From Methylocystis rosea SV97 (GTDB taxonomy: Bacteria; Pseudomonadota; Alphaproteobacteria; Rhizobiales; Beijerinckiaceae): a DNA stretch of 64,000 nucleotides. Every line of letters starts with the position of its first letter. The first letter of the stretch is position 1. The stretch is from assembly GCF_000372845.1 (NCBI RefSeq), contig NZ_KB889964.1:301447-365446 (forward strand), written 5' to 3'. The position numbers and the translations under genes were made by a program. Positions 8,875 through 17,845 of this stretch are shown one piece after another. A model generated the notes under the pieces. It saw only the letters and a program-made list of their open reading frames with translations. It was not told the DNA's origin and made no database searches.

Positions 8875-11204
8875 TCGCGAACTGCATCTTTCTTGCTCTC
8901 ATCGCGACATTCATTGCAACCGCCGCCTGGCTCTCGCGCGAGGCGTTGTCACGCGCCGAGCTTGTCGCGCCGCGCGCCAGCGCCATCGTCTATGACCGCA
9001 ACGGCGCCTTTCTCACGCAGATCGGCGAGAAGACTCGCGATCCTGCGACGAACACGACGCACGTCAACTATGGCTACTGGCCGCTTGCATCCATTCCGCA
9101 GCGCGTGGCGCGCGCGACGCTCGCTCTCGAAGATCGCCGCTTTTACGATCATCCCGGCGTTGACGTCCGCGCACTGCTGCGCGCCGCATGGCGCAATCTG
9201 ACCTCACGCGGCAGACGCGAAGGCGCCTCGACGATCGCCATGCAGGTTGCGCGGATGCAAACGGAGAGGCCGCGCAGCTTCGCCGAAAAGCTGATGCAGG
9301 CGGGAACAGCGCTCGCCATCGTCGCGCGCCACGGACGCGACGCGACGCTCGCGCATTATCTGCGCCTTGCGCCCTATGGGCTGAACGGACATGGCGTCGC
9401 CTACGCCGCGCGTTTTTATTTCGACAAGCCGGTCGAAGACCTCTCCTGGGCGCAGGCGGCGCTGCTCGCCGCCATTCCGCAATCGCCAGGACGGATGAAC
9501 ATCACACGCGAGAGCGGTCTTAAATTGGCGACGGCGCGCGCGCGATATGCTGTCGCGCGGCTCGAAGACGAAGGCGCGCTCGACGCCGCGCAGGCGGCGC
9601 TGGCGCGCGCCGAACTCGATCATATGCGCCCGCTCGACGCCAAGCGGCGTCCCGAAACTCTGCATCTGGCGCTGCGCTACGAAGCGCTCGCGCATGAAGG
9701 CTTGGCGCGGCCGGCGGCGGAAGGCGACCGACGCATCAATGCGACGATCGATTTGGCCATCGAACGAGACGTGCTGCATCTCGCGCGCCGCTATCTATCG
9801 AATTTCCGCCGCCGCGGCGCGCGGCAGGTCGCGGTGATGGTCGTCGAGCGCGGAACCAACGCCGTCATCGCCGACGTCGGCTCCTCCGACTACAACGACC
9901 CGCAGGCCGGGGCCTTCGATTTCACCCGCGTGCGGCGTTCTCCCGGCTCGACATTGAAGCCCTTCATCTATGCGCTGGCGTTCGAGCGCGGCGTTCTCAA
10001 GACAACGGATCTTTTGAACGATATTCCCGAAGGGGCCTCGGGCGTATCGAACGCCGACGGGCTCTATCTTGGACCGCTCACGCCACGTCAGGCGCTCGCC
10101 AATTCCCGCAATGTGCCGGCGACCAATCTGCTGCGGCGCGTGGGCCTTGAGGCGAATTTCAATTTCCTTCGCGACCTCGGCCTGCACGATCTCGAAACGC
10201 CGGCGGAGAGTTTCGGGATCTCCATGGCGATCGGCGCGCTGCCGACCCGGCTCGAAGATGTGATGCGCGCCTATGCCGCCCTCGCCGACGATGGGATCAT
10301 GCGCGACCTTGCGTTCACGCGCGACGAATCGCGACGACCGGCGCGGCGCGTCTTGTCGGTCGACAGCGCACGGCTGATCGCCTCGATGCTTTCTGATCCG
10401 CAGGCGCGGCTTCCGTCCTTTCCGCGCTACGGGCCGCTCGAATATCCGTTCGCGGTCGCCGTGAAGACCGGCACGTCGCAAGCCTATCGCGACGCCTGGA
10501 CGATGGCCTTTTCGCATAAATTCATCGTCGGCGTATGGATCGGGCGCGGCGACGCCGGCGCGATGCGCGCGATGACGGGCGTGTCATCGGCGGCGCGGCT
10601 CGCCCATGGCGTGCTGGCGAAGCTGCAAGACGCCAAGCCCGGAGACATCGCGCCGGAAACTTTTGCGCCGCCGCCGGGACGAATCGCCATCGACCTCTGT
10701 CGCGCTGGCGATGGCGCCGACTGCGCGCAAACGCTGCGCGAATGGGTGAAGCCGGAAGACGCCGATTGGAGCCAGACGCAAGATCCGCGTCCTCATCCTG
10801 AGGAGCCGCGAAGCGGCGTCTCGAAGGATGTTCCGGAAACAGCGCTCTGCGCGCCGCCAGCCTTCGAGACGCGCCTTTCAGGCGCTCCTCAGCGTGAGGA
10901 AGCGGATCATATGTGCAACTCTCGAGCGATGAGCGTCGCGCCGCTCGTCATCACGACGCCGGAACACAACACGCATATCTGGCGAAACCCGGAGCAGCCC
11001 GAGCGCTTCAACCGACTCGCCTTGAAGCTCGCGCCGTCAGCCGCAGATTCGCAGATCGTTTGGACGATCGACGGCGAACCTTTCGCCACGGCGCAAGCGA
11101 ACGAGACCGTGTTCTGGCCGATGACGCCCGGCGCGCACCGCATTCAGGCGCGGCTCGCGCTCGCCCCTGTCACGTCGCGCGCAGTGAGGGTTGTGATCGA
11201 GTGA
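8802..11204 (+). CDS. pbpC: Penicillin-binding protein 1C (glycosyltransferase/transpeptidase)
   Basis: Bifunctional peptidoglycan synthase anchored in the inner membrane. In order: a short N-terminus, a membrane segment (CIFLALIATFIATAAWLS, residues about 28-45), a GT51 transglycosylase domain with EDRRFYDHPGVD and GASTIAMQVARM, a transpeptidase domain with the SxxK serine in SPGSTLKPF (about residue 383), SRN and KTGTSQAYRD, and a C-terminal PBP1C domain after about residue 705. The ATG at 8802 lies inside a palindromic repeat, and the first 24 residues are repeat-encoded; I see no better start before the membrane segment. A second repeat inserts about 42 residues (661-702) between the transpeptidase and C-terminal domains without breaking the frame. 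It follows the alpha-2-macroglobulin gene, the classical pairing for PBP1C. Confidence 0.93.
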   Translation: MRVAGFALTRPRFAGPPSPASGRGFANCIFLALIATFIATAAWLSREALSRAELVAPRASAIVYDRNGAFLTQIGEKTRDPATNTTHVNYGYWPLASIPQRVARATLALEDRRFYDHPGVDVRALLRAAWRNLTSRGRREGASTIAMQVARMQTERPRSFAEKLMQAGTALAIVARHGRDATLAHYLRLAPYGLNGHGVAYAARFYFDKPVEDLSWAQAALLAAIPQSPGRMNITRESGLKLATARARYAVARLEDEGALDAAQAALARAELDHMRPLDAKRRPETLHLALRYEALAHEGLARPAAEGDRRINATIDLAIERDVLHLARRYLSNFRRRGARQVAVMVVERGTNAVIADVGSSDYNDPQAGAFDFTRVRRSPGSTLKPFIYALAFERGVLKTTDLLNDIPEGASGVSNADGLYLGPLTPRQALANSRNVPATNLLRRVGLEANFNFLRDLGLHDLETPAESFGISMAIGALPTRLEDVMRAYAALADDGIMRDLAFTRDESRRPARRVLSVDSARLIASMLSDPQARLPSFPRYGPLEYPFAVAVKTGTSQAYRDAWTMAFSHKFIVGVWIGRGDAGAMRAMTGVSSAARLAHGVLAKLQDAKPGDIAPETFAPPPGRIAIDLCRAGDGADCAQTLREWVKPEDADWSQTQDPRPHPEEPRSGVSKDVPETALCAPPAFETRLSGAPQREEADHMCNSRAMSVAPLVITTPEHNTHIWRNPEQPERFNRLALKLAPSAADSQIVWTIDGEPFATAQANETVFWPMTPGAHRIQARLALAPVTSRAVRVVIE
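10782..10908. repeat. Second palindromic repeat, inside the pbpC coding sequence
   Basis: About 127 bases with imperfect terminal inversion: GATCCGCGTCCTCATCCTGA at the left and the complement of TGAGGAAGCGGATC at the right, with the inner pair GTCTCGAAGGAT / CCTTCGAGAC. The sequence type (CCTCATCCTGAGGAGC...) is a common rhizobial interspersed repeat and is unrelated to the one at the gene start. It is read through in frame, adding about 42 residues to a linker between two domains of PBP1C. Confidence 0.85.
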
Positions 11205-11337
11205 GGGGTGTTTATCATCTCTGTCAATCTCGAAAGGCTGAAGGCCTGATCGGGATCTAGGGGAGCGTCATCATCACAGTACGGTTTTACTGATTCGTGA
11301 TCGCGCGTCGGAAATGACAGAACCCAAAAATGATCGC

Positions 11338-12636
11338 TCACCCCGCCGCGGTGATGCGCTCGATTTCCGCGCCGCAGCCGCGCAGCTTCTTCTCCAGGCG
11401 CTCAAAACCGCGATCGAGATGATAGACGCGATTAATCGTCGTCTCGCCGCGCGCGGCGAGCGCCGCAATGACGAGCGAGACGGAAGCGCGCAGATCTGTC
11501 GCCATGACCGGCGCGCCATCGAGGTGATCGGCTCCCGTCACGATCGCCGTGTCCCCTTCAAGCTTGATTTGAGCGCCGAGCCGCGCGAGCTCCTGCACAT
11601 GCATGAAGCGGTTCTCGAAAATCGTTTCGGTGATGCGCGAAACGCCCTTGGCGCGCGTCATCAGCGCCATGAACTGCGCCTGCAGATCGGTCGGGAAGGC
11701 CGGGAAGGGCGCCGTCGTGACATCGACCGGCGAAATGCCGGCGCCGTTACGCGTCACCCGCAGTCCTTCATTCGTCTCGGTGATGCTGGCGCCGGCCTGC
11801 ACGAGGGCGTCGAGCCCTGCCTGCAGAAGATCGGCGCGCGCGCCGGCGAGCAGAACGTCGCCCCCCGTCATCGCCACCGCCATGGCGTAGGTGCCCGCCT
11901 CGATGCGGTCGGGCATGACGGCGTGTCTTGCCCCGAAAAGCGAACCCACGCCCTCGATCTCGATCGTCGACTGGCCGGCGCCCTTGATGCGCGCGCCCAT
12001 TTTTATGAGACAGTCGGCAAGATCGACGACTTCGGGTTCGCGCGCGGCGTTGCGCAGCACGGTGGTCCCGCGCGCGAGCGACGCCGCCATCAGCGCGGTA
12101 TGCGTGCCGCCGACCGTGACTTTAGGAAAGTCGATCTCGGCGCCGACAAGGCCGTTCTTCGCCGAGGCGACGACGTAACCATTTTCGATGTCGAGTTTGG
12201 CGCCGAGCTTTTCCAGCGCCATGAGCAGCAGATCGACCGGCCGCGTGCCGATCGCGCAGCCGCCCGGCAGCGATACGCGCGCCTCGCCGCAACGCGCGAC
12301 AAGCGGCGCGAGCACCCAGAAGCTGGCGCGCATGCGCGAGACGAGATCATAGGGCGCGGTGGTGTCGACGATTTCACGCGCGGTGAGATGGACGGTTCGG
12401 CCGGCGTCGACGGACTCGCCGGTGCGCTTGCCGGCGATGGCGTAATCCACGCCATGATTGCCGAGAATGCGCTCGAGAAGCATCACATCCGCGAGGAGCG
12501 GCATGTTGGCGAGCGTCACGGTTTCGCGCGTCAGGAGCGATGCGATCATCAACGGCAAGGCGGCGTTCTTCGCGCCGGAAATCGGGATCACGCCATTGAG
12601 CCTGGTCCCGCCGACGATCTTGATCTTATCCATCAC
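11338..12636 (-). CDS. murA: UDP-N-acetylglucosamine 1-carboxyvinyltransferase
   Basis: Cytoplasmic enzyme of the first committed peptidoglycan step, moving enolpyruvate from phosphoenolpyruvate to UDP-GlcNAc. The protein is 432 residues, a normal family length. It starts MDKIKIVGG and has the KNAALPLM motif near residue 24 and the catalytic loop [12 protein letters not shown], whose Cys is the fosfomycin-sensitive residue (about 118). The C-terminus has [20 protein letters not shown]. It is convergent with pbpC; the 133-base gap between them shows no strong terminator hairpin. Its start overlaps the stop of the small upstream gene by 4 bases, so both are probably one transcript. Confidence 0.97.
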   Translation of the reverse strand: MMDKIKIVGGTRLNGVIPISGAKNAALPLMIASLLTRETVTLANMPLLADVMLLERILGNHGVDYAIAGKRTGESVDAGRTVHLTAREIVDTTAPYDLVSRMRASFWVLAPLVARCGEARVSLPGGCAIGTRPVDLLLMALEKLGAKLDIENGYVVASAKNGLVGAEIDFPKVTVGGTHTALMAASLARGTTVLRNAAREPEVVDLADCLIKMGARIKGAGQSTIEIEGVGSLFGARHAVMPDRIEAGTYAMAVAMTGGDVLLAGARADLLQAGLDALVQAGASITETNEGLRVTRNGAGISPVDVTTAPFPAFPTDLQAQFMALMTRAKGVSRITETIFENRFMHVQELARLGAQIKLEGDTAIVTGADHLDGAPVMATDLRASVSLVIAALAARGETTINRVYHLDRGFERLEKKLRGCGAEIERITAAG

Positions 12637-12839
12637 CCCTCGCTGTCGGTTTTCGAGTCCTCGCCGTGTTTCGCTGGCGCCTGGTCCCGCAGCGCGCGCT
12701 CGCGCGCCTTGCGACGGGCAAGATTGGCGCGCAAGGCGGCGGCAAGCGCCGCCTTCTTCTTCGGCTCGCTGTTAGACTTCGGGCTAAAATCCGCCCCTTT
12801 TGGGGCGCCCCTCCTGCCCTGCTCGTCGTTCTCTGTCAT
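12633..12839 (-). CDS. Small basic hypothetical protein upstream of murA
   Basis: About 68 residues, highly charged, with an Ala/Arg-rich helix ([20 protein letters not shown]) in the middle and polar tails. There is no signal peptide or catalytic motif. I chose the ATG at 12839 (MTENDEQ); a TTG eight codons upstream (12863) extends the frame but its AGGAG is only two bases away. Its stop overlaps the murA start, so it is likely translationally coupled. Small Arg-rich proteins in this position are common in alphaproteobacteria, but I know of no established function. Confidence 0.6.
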   Translation of the reverse strand: MTENDEQGRRGAPKGADFSPKSNSEPKKKAALAAALRANLARRKARERALRDQAPAKHGEDSKTDSEG

Positions 12840-12892
12840 CGCGGTCGACCGCCCCTCGTGCAAAACTCCTGCGATTCTAGGGCCCTACCCGA

Positions 12893-14113
12893 TTAAATCA
12901 TCGCCCGCACGGCGAGCGTGGCGTTGATGCCGCCAAAGGCGAAAGAATTCGAGAGCGCGACGCGAATCGGCATTTGCCGCGCGACATTGGGAATGGCGTC
13001 GACCGCGCATTTGGGGTCAGGCTCAAGAAAATTGATCGTCGGCGGGGCGATTTGATCGCGCAGCGCGGAAATCGTCACGACGAGCTCCAGCCCGCCGCTT
13101 GCGCCGAGCGCATGGCCATGCACGGGTTTCGTTGACGAAACCGGCGGCGGCGCGTCGCCAAAGACGGCGCGCATCGCCAGGGACTCGGTGATGTCATTGG
13201 CGTAGGTCGCGGTGCCATGGGCGTTGAGATAGTCGACGTCGCCGGGCTCCAGTCCGGCGCTGTCGAGCGCAAGCCGCATGCAGCGCGACGGGCCTTCGAC
13301 ATCGGCGCGCAGCGGATCGAAAGCGTCGCTTGTCGTGCCATAGCCGGCGAGTTCGCAGAGCGGCGTCGCGCCGCGCGCCAGCGCGCCTTCCAGCGTCTCC
13401 AGGATGAAGACAGCGGCGCCTTCGCCAAGCGTCATGCCGTTGCGCTTTGACGAAAACGGGCGGCAGAGATCCGGGGTGAGAACGCGCAGCGCCTCCCACG
13501 AACGAATCGAACCGTTGATCACGCAGGCTTCGGCGCCGCCCGCGATCGCGCGATCGGCGCGGCCGGCGCGCAGCATTTCAAAGGCTTCGCCGATGGCCTG
13601 CGCCGCCGAGGAACAGGCGGAGGCGAGCGCGAAGGTCGGTCCCTTGGCGCCGTAGCGCATGCCGAGAGTCGTCGGCGCGGCGCTCGGTATCAGGCGCGGC
13701 ACGGTCAACGTATCGGGACGGCCGTCGAGCTTATATTCGAGATAGGCGTTATTATCGATGGTCGTGGCGCCGCCGATGCCGGTGCCGATGATGACCGCCG
13801 TGCGCGGCCCGCCGACCGCCTTGCGCTCAAACCCGGCTTGCGCCAGCGCTTCATCTGCGGCGACAATGGAAAATTGGGTGAAGGGATCGCAGTAGGGGAG
13901 TAGTTCGGCTTCGAGAAAGGCGGCGGGATCGAAATCCGGGACCTGCGCGGCGATCTTGATTCGCCCCACATAGGGGCGCTCCGATTTCAGCGGGCGCACG
14001 CAAGACACGCCGTCGCGCGCCGCGCGCCACAGCGGCGTCGCGCCAATGCCGGCGGCCGACACCGCGCCCATTCCGGTAATGACGATTCTACGCGCGGCGC
14101 CCTGTTGCGGCAT
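12893..14113 (-). CDS. Beta-ketoacyl-ACP synthase, FabF-like
   Basis: Thiolase-fold condensing enzyme of fatty-acid or related polyketide chain extension. The Cys-His-His triad is visible: Cys in ASACSSAAQAIGEAF (about residue 165), His in LNAHGTATYANDITE (about 303), and His in VHGHALGASGGLEL (about 338). The N-terminus (RRIVITGMGAVSAAGIG) is typical, and about 406 residues is normal. I take the ATG at 14113, with AAAGGA ten bases upstream; a TTG precedes it directly. No acyl-carrier protein or dehydratase gene is adjacent, so this may be a second KAS II copy with a specialised role rather than the housekeeping fabF. The 173-base gap to galU shows nothing obvious. Confidence 0.9.
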   Translation of the reverse strand: MPQQGAARRIVITGMGAVSAAGIGATPLWRAARDGVSCVRPLKSERPYVGRIKIAAQVPDFDPAAFLEAELLPYCDPFTQFSIVAADEALAQAGFERKAVGGPRTAVIIGTGIGGATTIDNNAYLEYKLDGRPDTLTVPRLIPSAAPTTLGMRYGAKGPTFALASACSSAAQAIGEAFEMLRAGRADRAIAGGAEACVINGSIRSWEALRVLTPDLCRPFSSKRNGMTLGEGAAVFILETLEGALARGATPLCELAGYGTTSDAFDPLRADVEGPSRCMRLALDSAGLEPGDVDYLNAHGTATYANDITESLAMRAVFGDAPPPVSSTKPVHGHALGASGGLELVVTISALRDQIAPPTINFLEPDPKCAVDAIPNVARQMPIRVALSNSFAFGGINATLAVRAMI

Positions 14114-14286
14114 CAATGTTCAATCCTTTGCTTGATTTCAACCGCGCGCGGCGACGCGCCGATCTTAAGAATCGTTTGAAGGTTTAATGAGGCGCGCGCC
14201 GGCGTCAAACGGCGGACCGCGCCGCAGACAAGAGCCGCCGTTCGCCCAAGACGCTCACAAGCCACTGTCTTTTCTGGATGTACGCT

Positions 14287-15171
14287 CTAATCAAGCAACT
14301 TCTTCAGCTCGGCGCGCAGGCCCTCCGCGACGTCCGGCCGCGCCAGCCCAAAAGCCACATTGGCCGCCAGAAACCCGAGCTTTGAGCCCGTGTCATAGGT
14401 GCGTCCGTCGAAGCGTACGGCGTGGAAGGGCCGTGTCTTCGCAAGATGGATCATGGCGTCGGTGAGCTGAATTTCGCCGCCAGCGCCTTTTTCATGCTTT
14501 TCGAGCAACCCGAAAATTTCCGGCTCCAGAATATAGCGACCGGAAATGATGAAATTACTGGGCGCGGTTCCCTGCGGCGGCTTCTCGACCATGCCGGTGA
14601 TTTCGAAGGTCGAACCATAATCCTTGCCGCGCGCGACGATGCCGTATTGATGCGTCTCTTCCGGCTTCACTTCCTCCACCGCGATGATATTGCCGCCGTG
14701 TTTTTCGTAGGCCGCGACCGCCTCGGCGAGACAGCGCGCGTTCTGGCCCCGCGCCGGAAGCGTGATCATGTCGGGCAGCAGCACCGCGAAGGGCTCGTCG
14801 CCGATGATGTCGCGCGCGCACCATACGGCGTGGCCGAGGCCAAGCGGCGCCTGCTGACGGGTGAAGCTTGTCGCCCCGGCGGCCGGCAGGTCCGACATCA
14901 GGGCTTCATATTCCTTGGACTTGTTGCGGCGGCGCAGCGTGTCCTCAAGCTCATAGGCCATGTCGAAGTGATCTTCGATGGCCCCCTTGCCGCGCCCGGT
15001 GACGAAAATGAAATGCTCTATTCCGGCTTCTCGCGCTTCGTCCACGACGTGCTGCACGACCGGGCGGTCGACGACGGTCAGCATCTCCTTCGGCACGGCC
15101 TTGGTGGCGGGCAGAAAGCGCGTGCCGAGGCCGGCGACGGGGAAAACAGCCTTGCGAATGCGTTTGCTCAT
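14287..15171 (-). CDS. galU: UTP--glucose-1-phosphate uridylyltransferase
   Basis: Makes UDP-glucose from UTP and glucose 1-phosphate, feeding polysaccharide and lipopolysaccharide synthesis. The 294-residue protein has the nucleotidyltransferase signature [18 protein letters not shown] at residues 14-31. Further family motifs are [21 protein letters not shown] and GMVEKPP. It is transcribed away from galE, with a 215-base divergent gap (15172-15386) that should contain both promoters. Together the two genes interconvert nucleotide sugars that the glycan island downstream could use. Confidence 0.97.
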   Translation of the reverse strand: MSKRIRKAVFPVAGLGTRFLPATKAVPKEMLTVVDRPVVQHVVDEAREAGIEHFIFVTGRGKGAIEDHFDMAYELEDTLRRRNKSKEYEALMSDLPAAGATSFTRQQAPLGLGHAVWCARDIIGDEPFAVLLPDMITLPARGQNARCLAEAVAAYEKHGGNIIAVEEVKPEETHQYGIVARGKDYGSTFEITGMVEKPPQGTAPSNFIISGRYILEPEIFGLLEKHEKGAGGEIQLTDAMIHLAKTRPFHAVRFDGRTYDTGSKLGFLAANVAFGLARPDVAEGLRAELKKLLD

Positions 15172-15386
15172 GGAGAAGCCCGTTGAGAGGTGAGACGGCG
15201 AAGGGGTGATAGCGGCGAATCGCTCCGGAGGCGACTCGCCCAGGTCGACCGAAGGCGGCTTGAAACTCGGCCGTTTAGCACGATTTGGCTGGATCGTAGA
15301 GTTCGCGACGCGAACGGCGCAAAAGACATGAGGCGTCAGGACCGCGGCGTGAACATCTGTCGAAGATACGAGAGGAAGGTTGCGGC

Positions 15387-16376
15387 ATGACGGTTCTGGT
15401 TACGGGCGGCGCCGGCTATATCGGCAGTCATACGGTTCTCGAACTGCTCGACGCCGGCGAAGGTCCGCCCGTCGTGCTCGACGATCTATCCACCGGTTTT
15501 CGCTGGTCGGTTCCGGAGGGGACGCCGCTCGTCGTCGGCGATTTCGGCGACGCGGATCTCGTCGCGGATCTGATCGAGCGCCACGGCGTCGATGAGATCA
15601 TTCACTTCGCCGCAAAGATCGTCGTTCCCGACTCCGTCGCCGATCCCCTCGGCTATTATCTCAACAATACGGCGAAAGCGCGCACCCTGCTCGCGACGGC
15701 GGTGGCGCGTCGCGTCAAACGCTTCATTTTTTCTTCGACCGCCGCCGTCTACGGCGACCCGCTGCAAAATCCGGTCAGCGAGGACGAGCCGTTGAAGCCG
15801 GTTTCGCCCTATGGGCGATCGAAGCTCATGGTCGAGTGGATGCTGGAGGATACGGCGCGCGCGCACGGCCTTGCCTATGTCGCCCTGCGCTATTTCAATG
15901 TCGCCGGCGCGGATCCGAAGGGGCGTTCGGGGCAATCGACGCCCGAGGCCACGCATCTCATCAAGGTCGCCGTGCAGACGGCGCTCGGCCTGCGCCCGAA
16001 GCTGCAGGTTTTCGGCGATGATTACCCGACGCCGGACGGCACATGCGTGCGCGATTATATCCAGGTCACCGACCTCTCGCGCGCCCATCTCGACGCCTTG
16101 CGTTATCTGCGCGACGGCGGCGCCAATCTCACCGCCAATTGCGGCTATGAGCGCGGCTTTTCCGTTCTCGAAGTGATCGAATCGGTGAAGCGGGTTTCCG
16201 GCGTTGATTTCGACGTCGAGATGGCGCCGCGACGGCCGGGCGACCCCGCGGCGATCGTCGCGGCAAACGAAAGAATTCGCCGGACGCTCGGTTGGACGCC
16301 GCAGCATGACAACCTCGACGAGATCGTTCGCCAGGCGCTGGAGTGGGAAAAGCGTCTGATCGCGCGCGGCGACTGA
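15387..16376 (+). CDS. galE: UDP-glucose 4-epimerase
   Basis: Short-chain dehydrogenase/reductase family enzyme that interconverts UDP-glucose and UDP-galactose with bound NAD. The 329-residue protein opens with the Rossmann motif [10 protein letters not shown]. It has the active-site STAAVYGDP Ser and the YGRSKLM Tyr-x-x-x-Lys pair at about residues 145-149. DYIQVTDL and GWTPQ near the C-terminus are GalE-typical. A GAGGAAGG ribosome site lies about 6 bases before the ATG. It is divergent from galU. Confidence 0.96.
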   Translation: MTVLVTGGAGYIGSHTVLELLDAGEGPPVVLDDLSTGFRWSVPEGTPLVVGDFGDADLVADLIERHGVDEIIHFAAKIVVPDSVADPLGYYLNNTAKARTLLATAVARRVKRFIFSSTAAVYGDPLQNPVSEDEPLKPVSPYGRSKLMVEWMLEDTARAHGLAYVALRYFNVAGADPKGRSGQSTPEATHLIKVAVQTALGLRPKLQVFGDDYPTPDGTCVRDYIQVTDLSRAHLDALRYLRDGGANLTANCGYERGFSVLEVIESVKRVSGVDFDVEMAPRRPGDPAAIVAANERIRRTLGWTPQHDNLDEIVRQALEWEKRLIARGD

Positions 16377-16446
16377 TGCAGCGCCGTAATCGTCCGCCCA
16401 ACACTTAAGCGGTTTGTGAAGTTTTTGTTGCCGCTGACGCCGCGCA

Positions 16447-16791
16447 ATGATACTTAAGCAGATGCCTAAGCGTTCCGAGAGCCTCGATCGCATGTTCTCG
16501 GCGCTCGCCGATCCGACGCGGCGGGCCATGGTCGAGCGCCTTGCGCGCGGGCCGGCGAATGTCAGCGACTTGGCCAGGCCGCTCAACATGTCGCTGCCTG
16601 CGGTCATGCAGCATTTGCAAACTCTGGAGCGGAGCGGGCTTGTGACGAGCCGTAAGGTCGGGCGCGTGCGCACTTGCCGCATCCAGCCAAAAAGATTCGA
16701 CGCCGCGCAGGCGTGGCTCGCGCGGCAACGCGCGCATTGGGAGGCGCGCTTCGATCGTTTGGATGCGTTCCTGGAAAAAAGCGAGGATTAG
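16447..16791 (+). CDS. ArsR-family transcriptional regulator
   Basis: Winged-helix regulator of about 108-114 residues. The core runs SALADPTRRAMVERLARG, then the recognition region SLPAVMQHLQTLERSGLVTSR and a basic wing (KVGRVRTCRI). No metal-binding Cys cluster is visible, so this is the SRPBCC-associated subtype rather than an arsenic sensor. The start is uncertain: ATG codons at 16447, 16462 and 16492 are in frame, and an operator-like repeat overlaps the first two. The next gene starts two bases after the stop and encodes an SRPBCC/AHSA1 protein. This two-gene arrangement is common, and the regulator is expected to repress its own operon. Confidence 0.9.
   Translation: MILKQMPKRSESLDRMFSALADPTRRAMVERLARGPANVSDLARPLNMSLPAVMQHLQTLERSGLVTSRKVGRVRTCRIQPKRFDAAQAWLARQRAHWEARFDRLDAFLEKSED
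16451..16470 (+). promoter_or_regulatory. Candidate ArsR operator (CTTAAG repeats)
   Basis: TACTTAAGCAGATGCCTAAG holds two related half-sites spaced by about one helical turn. A third copy, ACTTAAGC, lies at 16403-16410. The motif overlaps the first possible arsR start codons, a position fitting autorepression. This is inferred from the repeats only. Confidence 0.45.
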
Positions 16792-16793
16792 GG

Positions 16794-17261
16794 ATGGGCG
16801 ATCAAAAACTGGACCTTGAAATTTCCCGCTTCGTGGCCGCCCCCCGCGCGCGCGTCTGGAAGGCTTGGACCGACCCGGCGCTCTTGAAGGAATGGTGGTG
16901 CCCGCGACCCTGGACGACGGAGGTCCGCGCCTTCGATTTATGTCCCGGCGGCGCCTTTCACACGTTCATGAGCGGTCCGGATGGCGGAGAAAGCGACAAT
17001 CCCGGCTGCTTTCTCGACATTACGCCGCAGGAACGCATCGTCTTCACCTCGATGCTGGTCGGCGGCTGGCGTCCCGCCTCGCCCTGGCTCGCGTTCACCG
17101 CGATCCTGACCATGGCGGACGAGGGCGCCGGCACGCGCTACGTCGCCCGCGTCATGCACAAGGACGACGCCGAACGCCGACGCCATGAAGAGCTGGGATT
17201 CTACGACGGCTGGGGCGCTTGCATCGCGCAGCTCGAAGAAGTGGCGCGGAATATTTCCTGA
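16794..17261 (+). CDS. SRPBCC/AHSA1-type activator-of-Hsp90-like protein
   Basis: About 155 residues of the START/Bet v1-like fold with a hydrophobic pocket. The N-terminus has the family pattern SRFVAAPRARVWKAWTDPALLKEWWCP. Later GGAFHTFMSGPDGG, PQERIVFTSM and a final helix (HEELGFYDGWGACIAQLEEV) match. I chose the ATG at 16794, after GGATTAGGG, because upstream sequence in this frame belongs to the ArsR gene. It is two bases downstream of that gene and surely cotranscribed. The ligand is unknown; paired proteins of this kind are often called glutathione S-transferase-related or stress proteins without firm evidence. Confidence 0.88.
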   Translation: MGDQKLDLEISRFVAAPRARVWKAWTDPALLKEWWCPRPWTTEVRAFDLCPGGAFHTFMSGPDGGESDNPGCFLDITPQERIVFTSMLVGGWRPASPWLAFTAILTMADEGAGTRYVARVMHKDDAERRRHEELGFYDGWGACIAQLEEVARNIS

Positions 17262-17338
17262 GGAGCACGCCCGCAGGCGCCGACGAGCCCATAACGCAAT
17301 TTTTCAAAAACGCGCTCTATGCTAGAGAGAGGCGACGC

Positions 17339-17415
17339 GGTCCCGTAGCTCAGCAGGATAGAGCAGCGGTTTCCTAAACCGAAGGTCAGGGGTTCGAATC
17401 CCTTCGGGACCGCCA
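17339..17415 (+). tRNA. tRNA-Arg (anticodon CCT)
   Basis: Full cloverleaf with acceptor GGTCCCG pairing with CGGGACC, a discriminator G and an encoded CCA. The D arm contains AGCTCAGCAGGATAGAGC. The anticodon loop TTCCTAA gives CCT at 17373-17375, and the T arm is AGGGGTTCGAATCCCTT. An integrase remnant lies immediately downstream, so this gene probably served as an integration site. Confidence 0.97.
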
Positions 17416-17463
17416 ATAATATCAAGACTTATAAATATCAATGTTCTAGGTTTGAAAAATTCC

Positions 17464-17643
17464 TCAGCTAGGTTTGACAGTTTTTGTTCGGCGCTTGTTC
17501 AGCTCTTCGTCGAACTTGGCAACCACGCCTCGCATCTTGGGTCGAAGGTCTGCGCCGCGTGCATAATGCCGCGCCATTTCAATCGTGCGCTGGCCAAGCG
17601 CGTCCGCGATCGTGCGCTCGTTGATGGCGTCGGCTGACAGGCT
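17464..17643 (-). pseudogene. Remnant of a tyrosine integrase (C-terminal end)
   Basis: About 59 codons open on the minus strand read LSADAINERTIADALGQRT, then IEMARHYARGADLRP, and stop at 17464-17466. This is the last box of a phage-type tyrosine recombinase: LGQRT followed by ARHYA, whose Tyr would be the nucleophile. An in-frame stop lies directly upstream (17644-17646) and the rest of the gene is missing. It sits 48 bases downstream of tRNA-Arg, where an integrase that uses the tRNA 3' end is expected. I infer the left edge of a former genomic island. Confidence 0.75.
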
Positions 17644-17845
17644 TTACCGACTGCTCAAAAAAGAGTTTTTGTCGACGTGAGTGGCCTATCCTGTGTGAAT
17701 CCTTGAGCAGAGAAATAGCGCACGGGTGCGAACGTACGGCTGCGGCTGCTTCCGTGCACACCGAGTCGTCGGCCGCCTGCAGGGGATAGGCGGCCCGGAC
17801 AACGAAATCATTGCGATGCCGACATTTCAGCCGTTTCCAAAAGCT

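Noticed and set aside
10782..10908. Possible CRISPR or attachment site because of repeated short motifs
   Set aside because: The motifs form one palindromic element, not spaced direct repeats. No CRISPR array was seen anywhere in the window.
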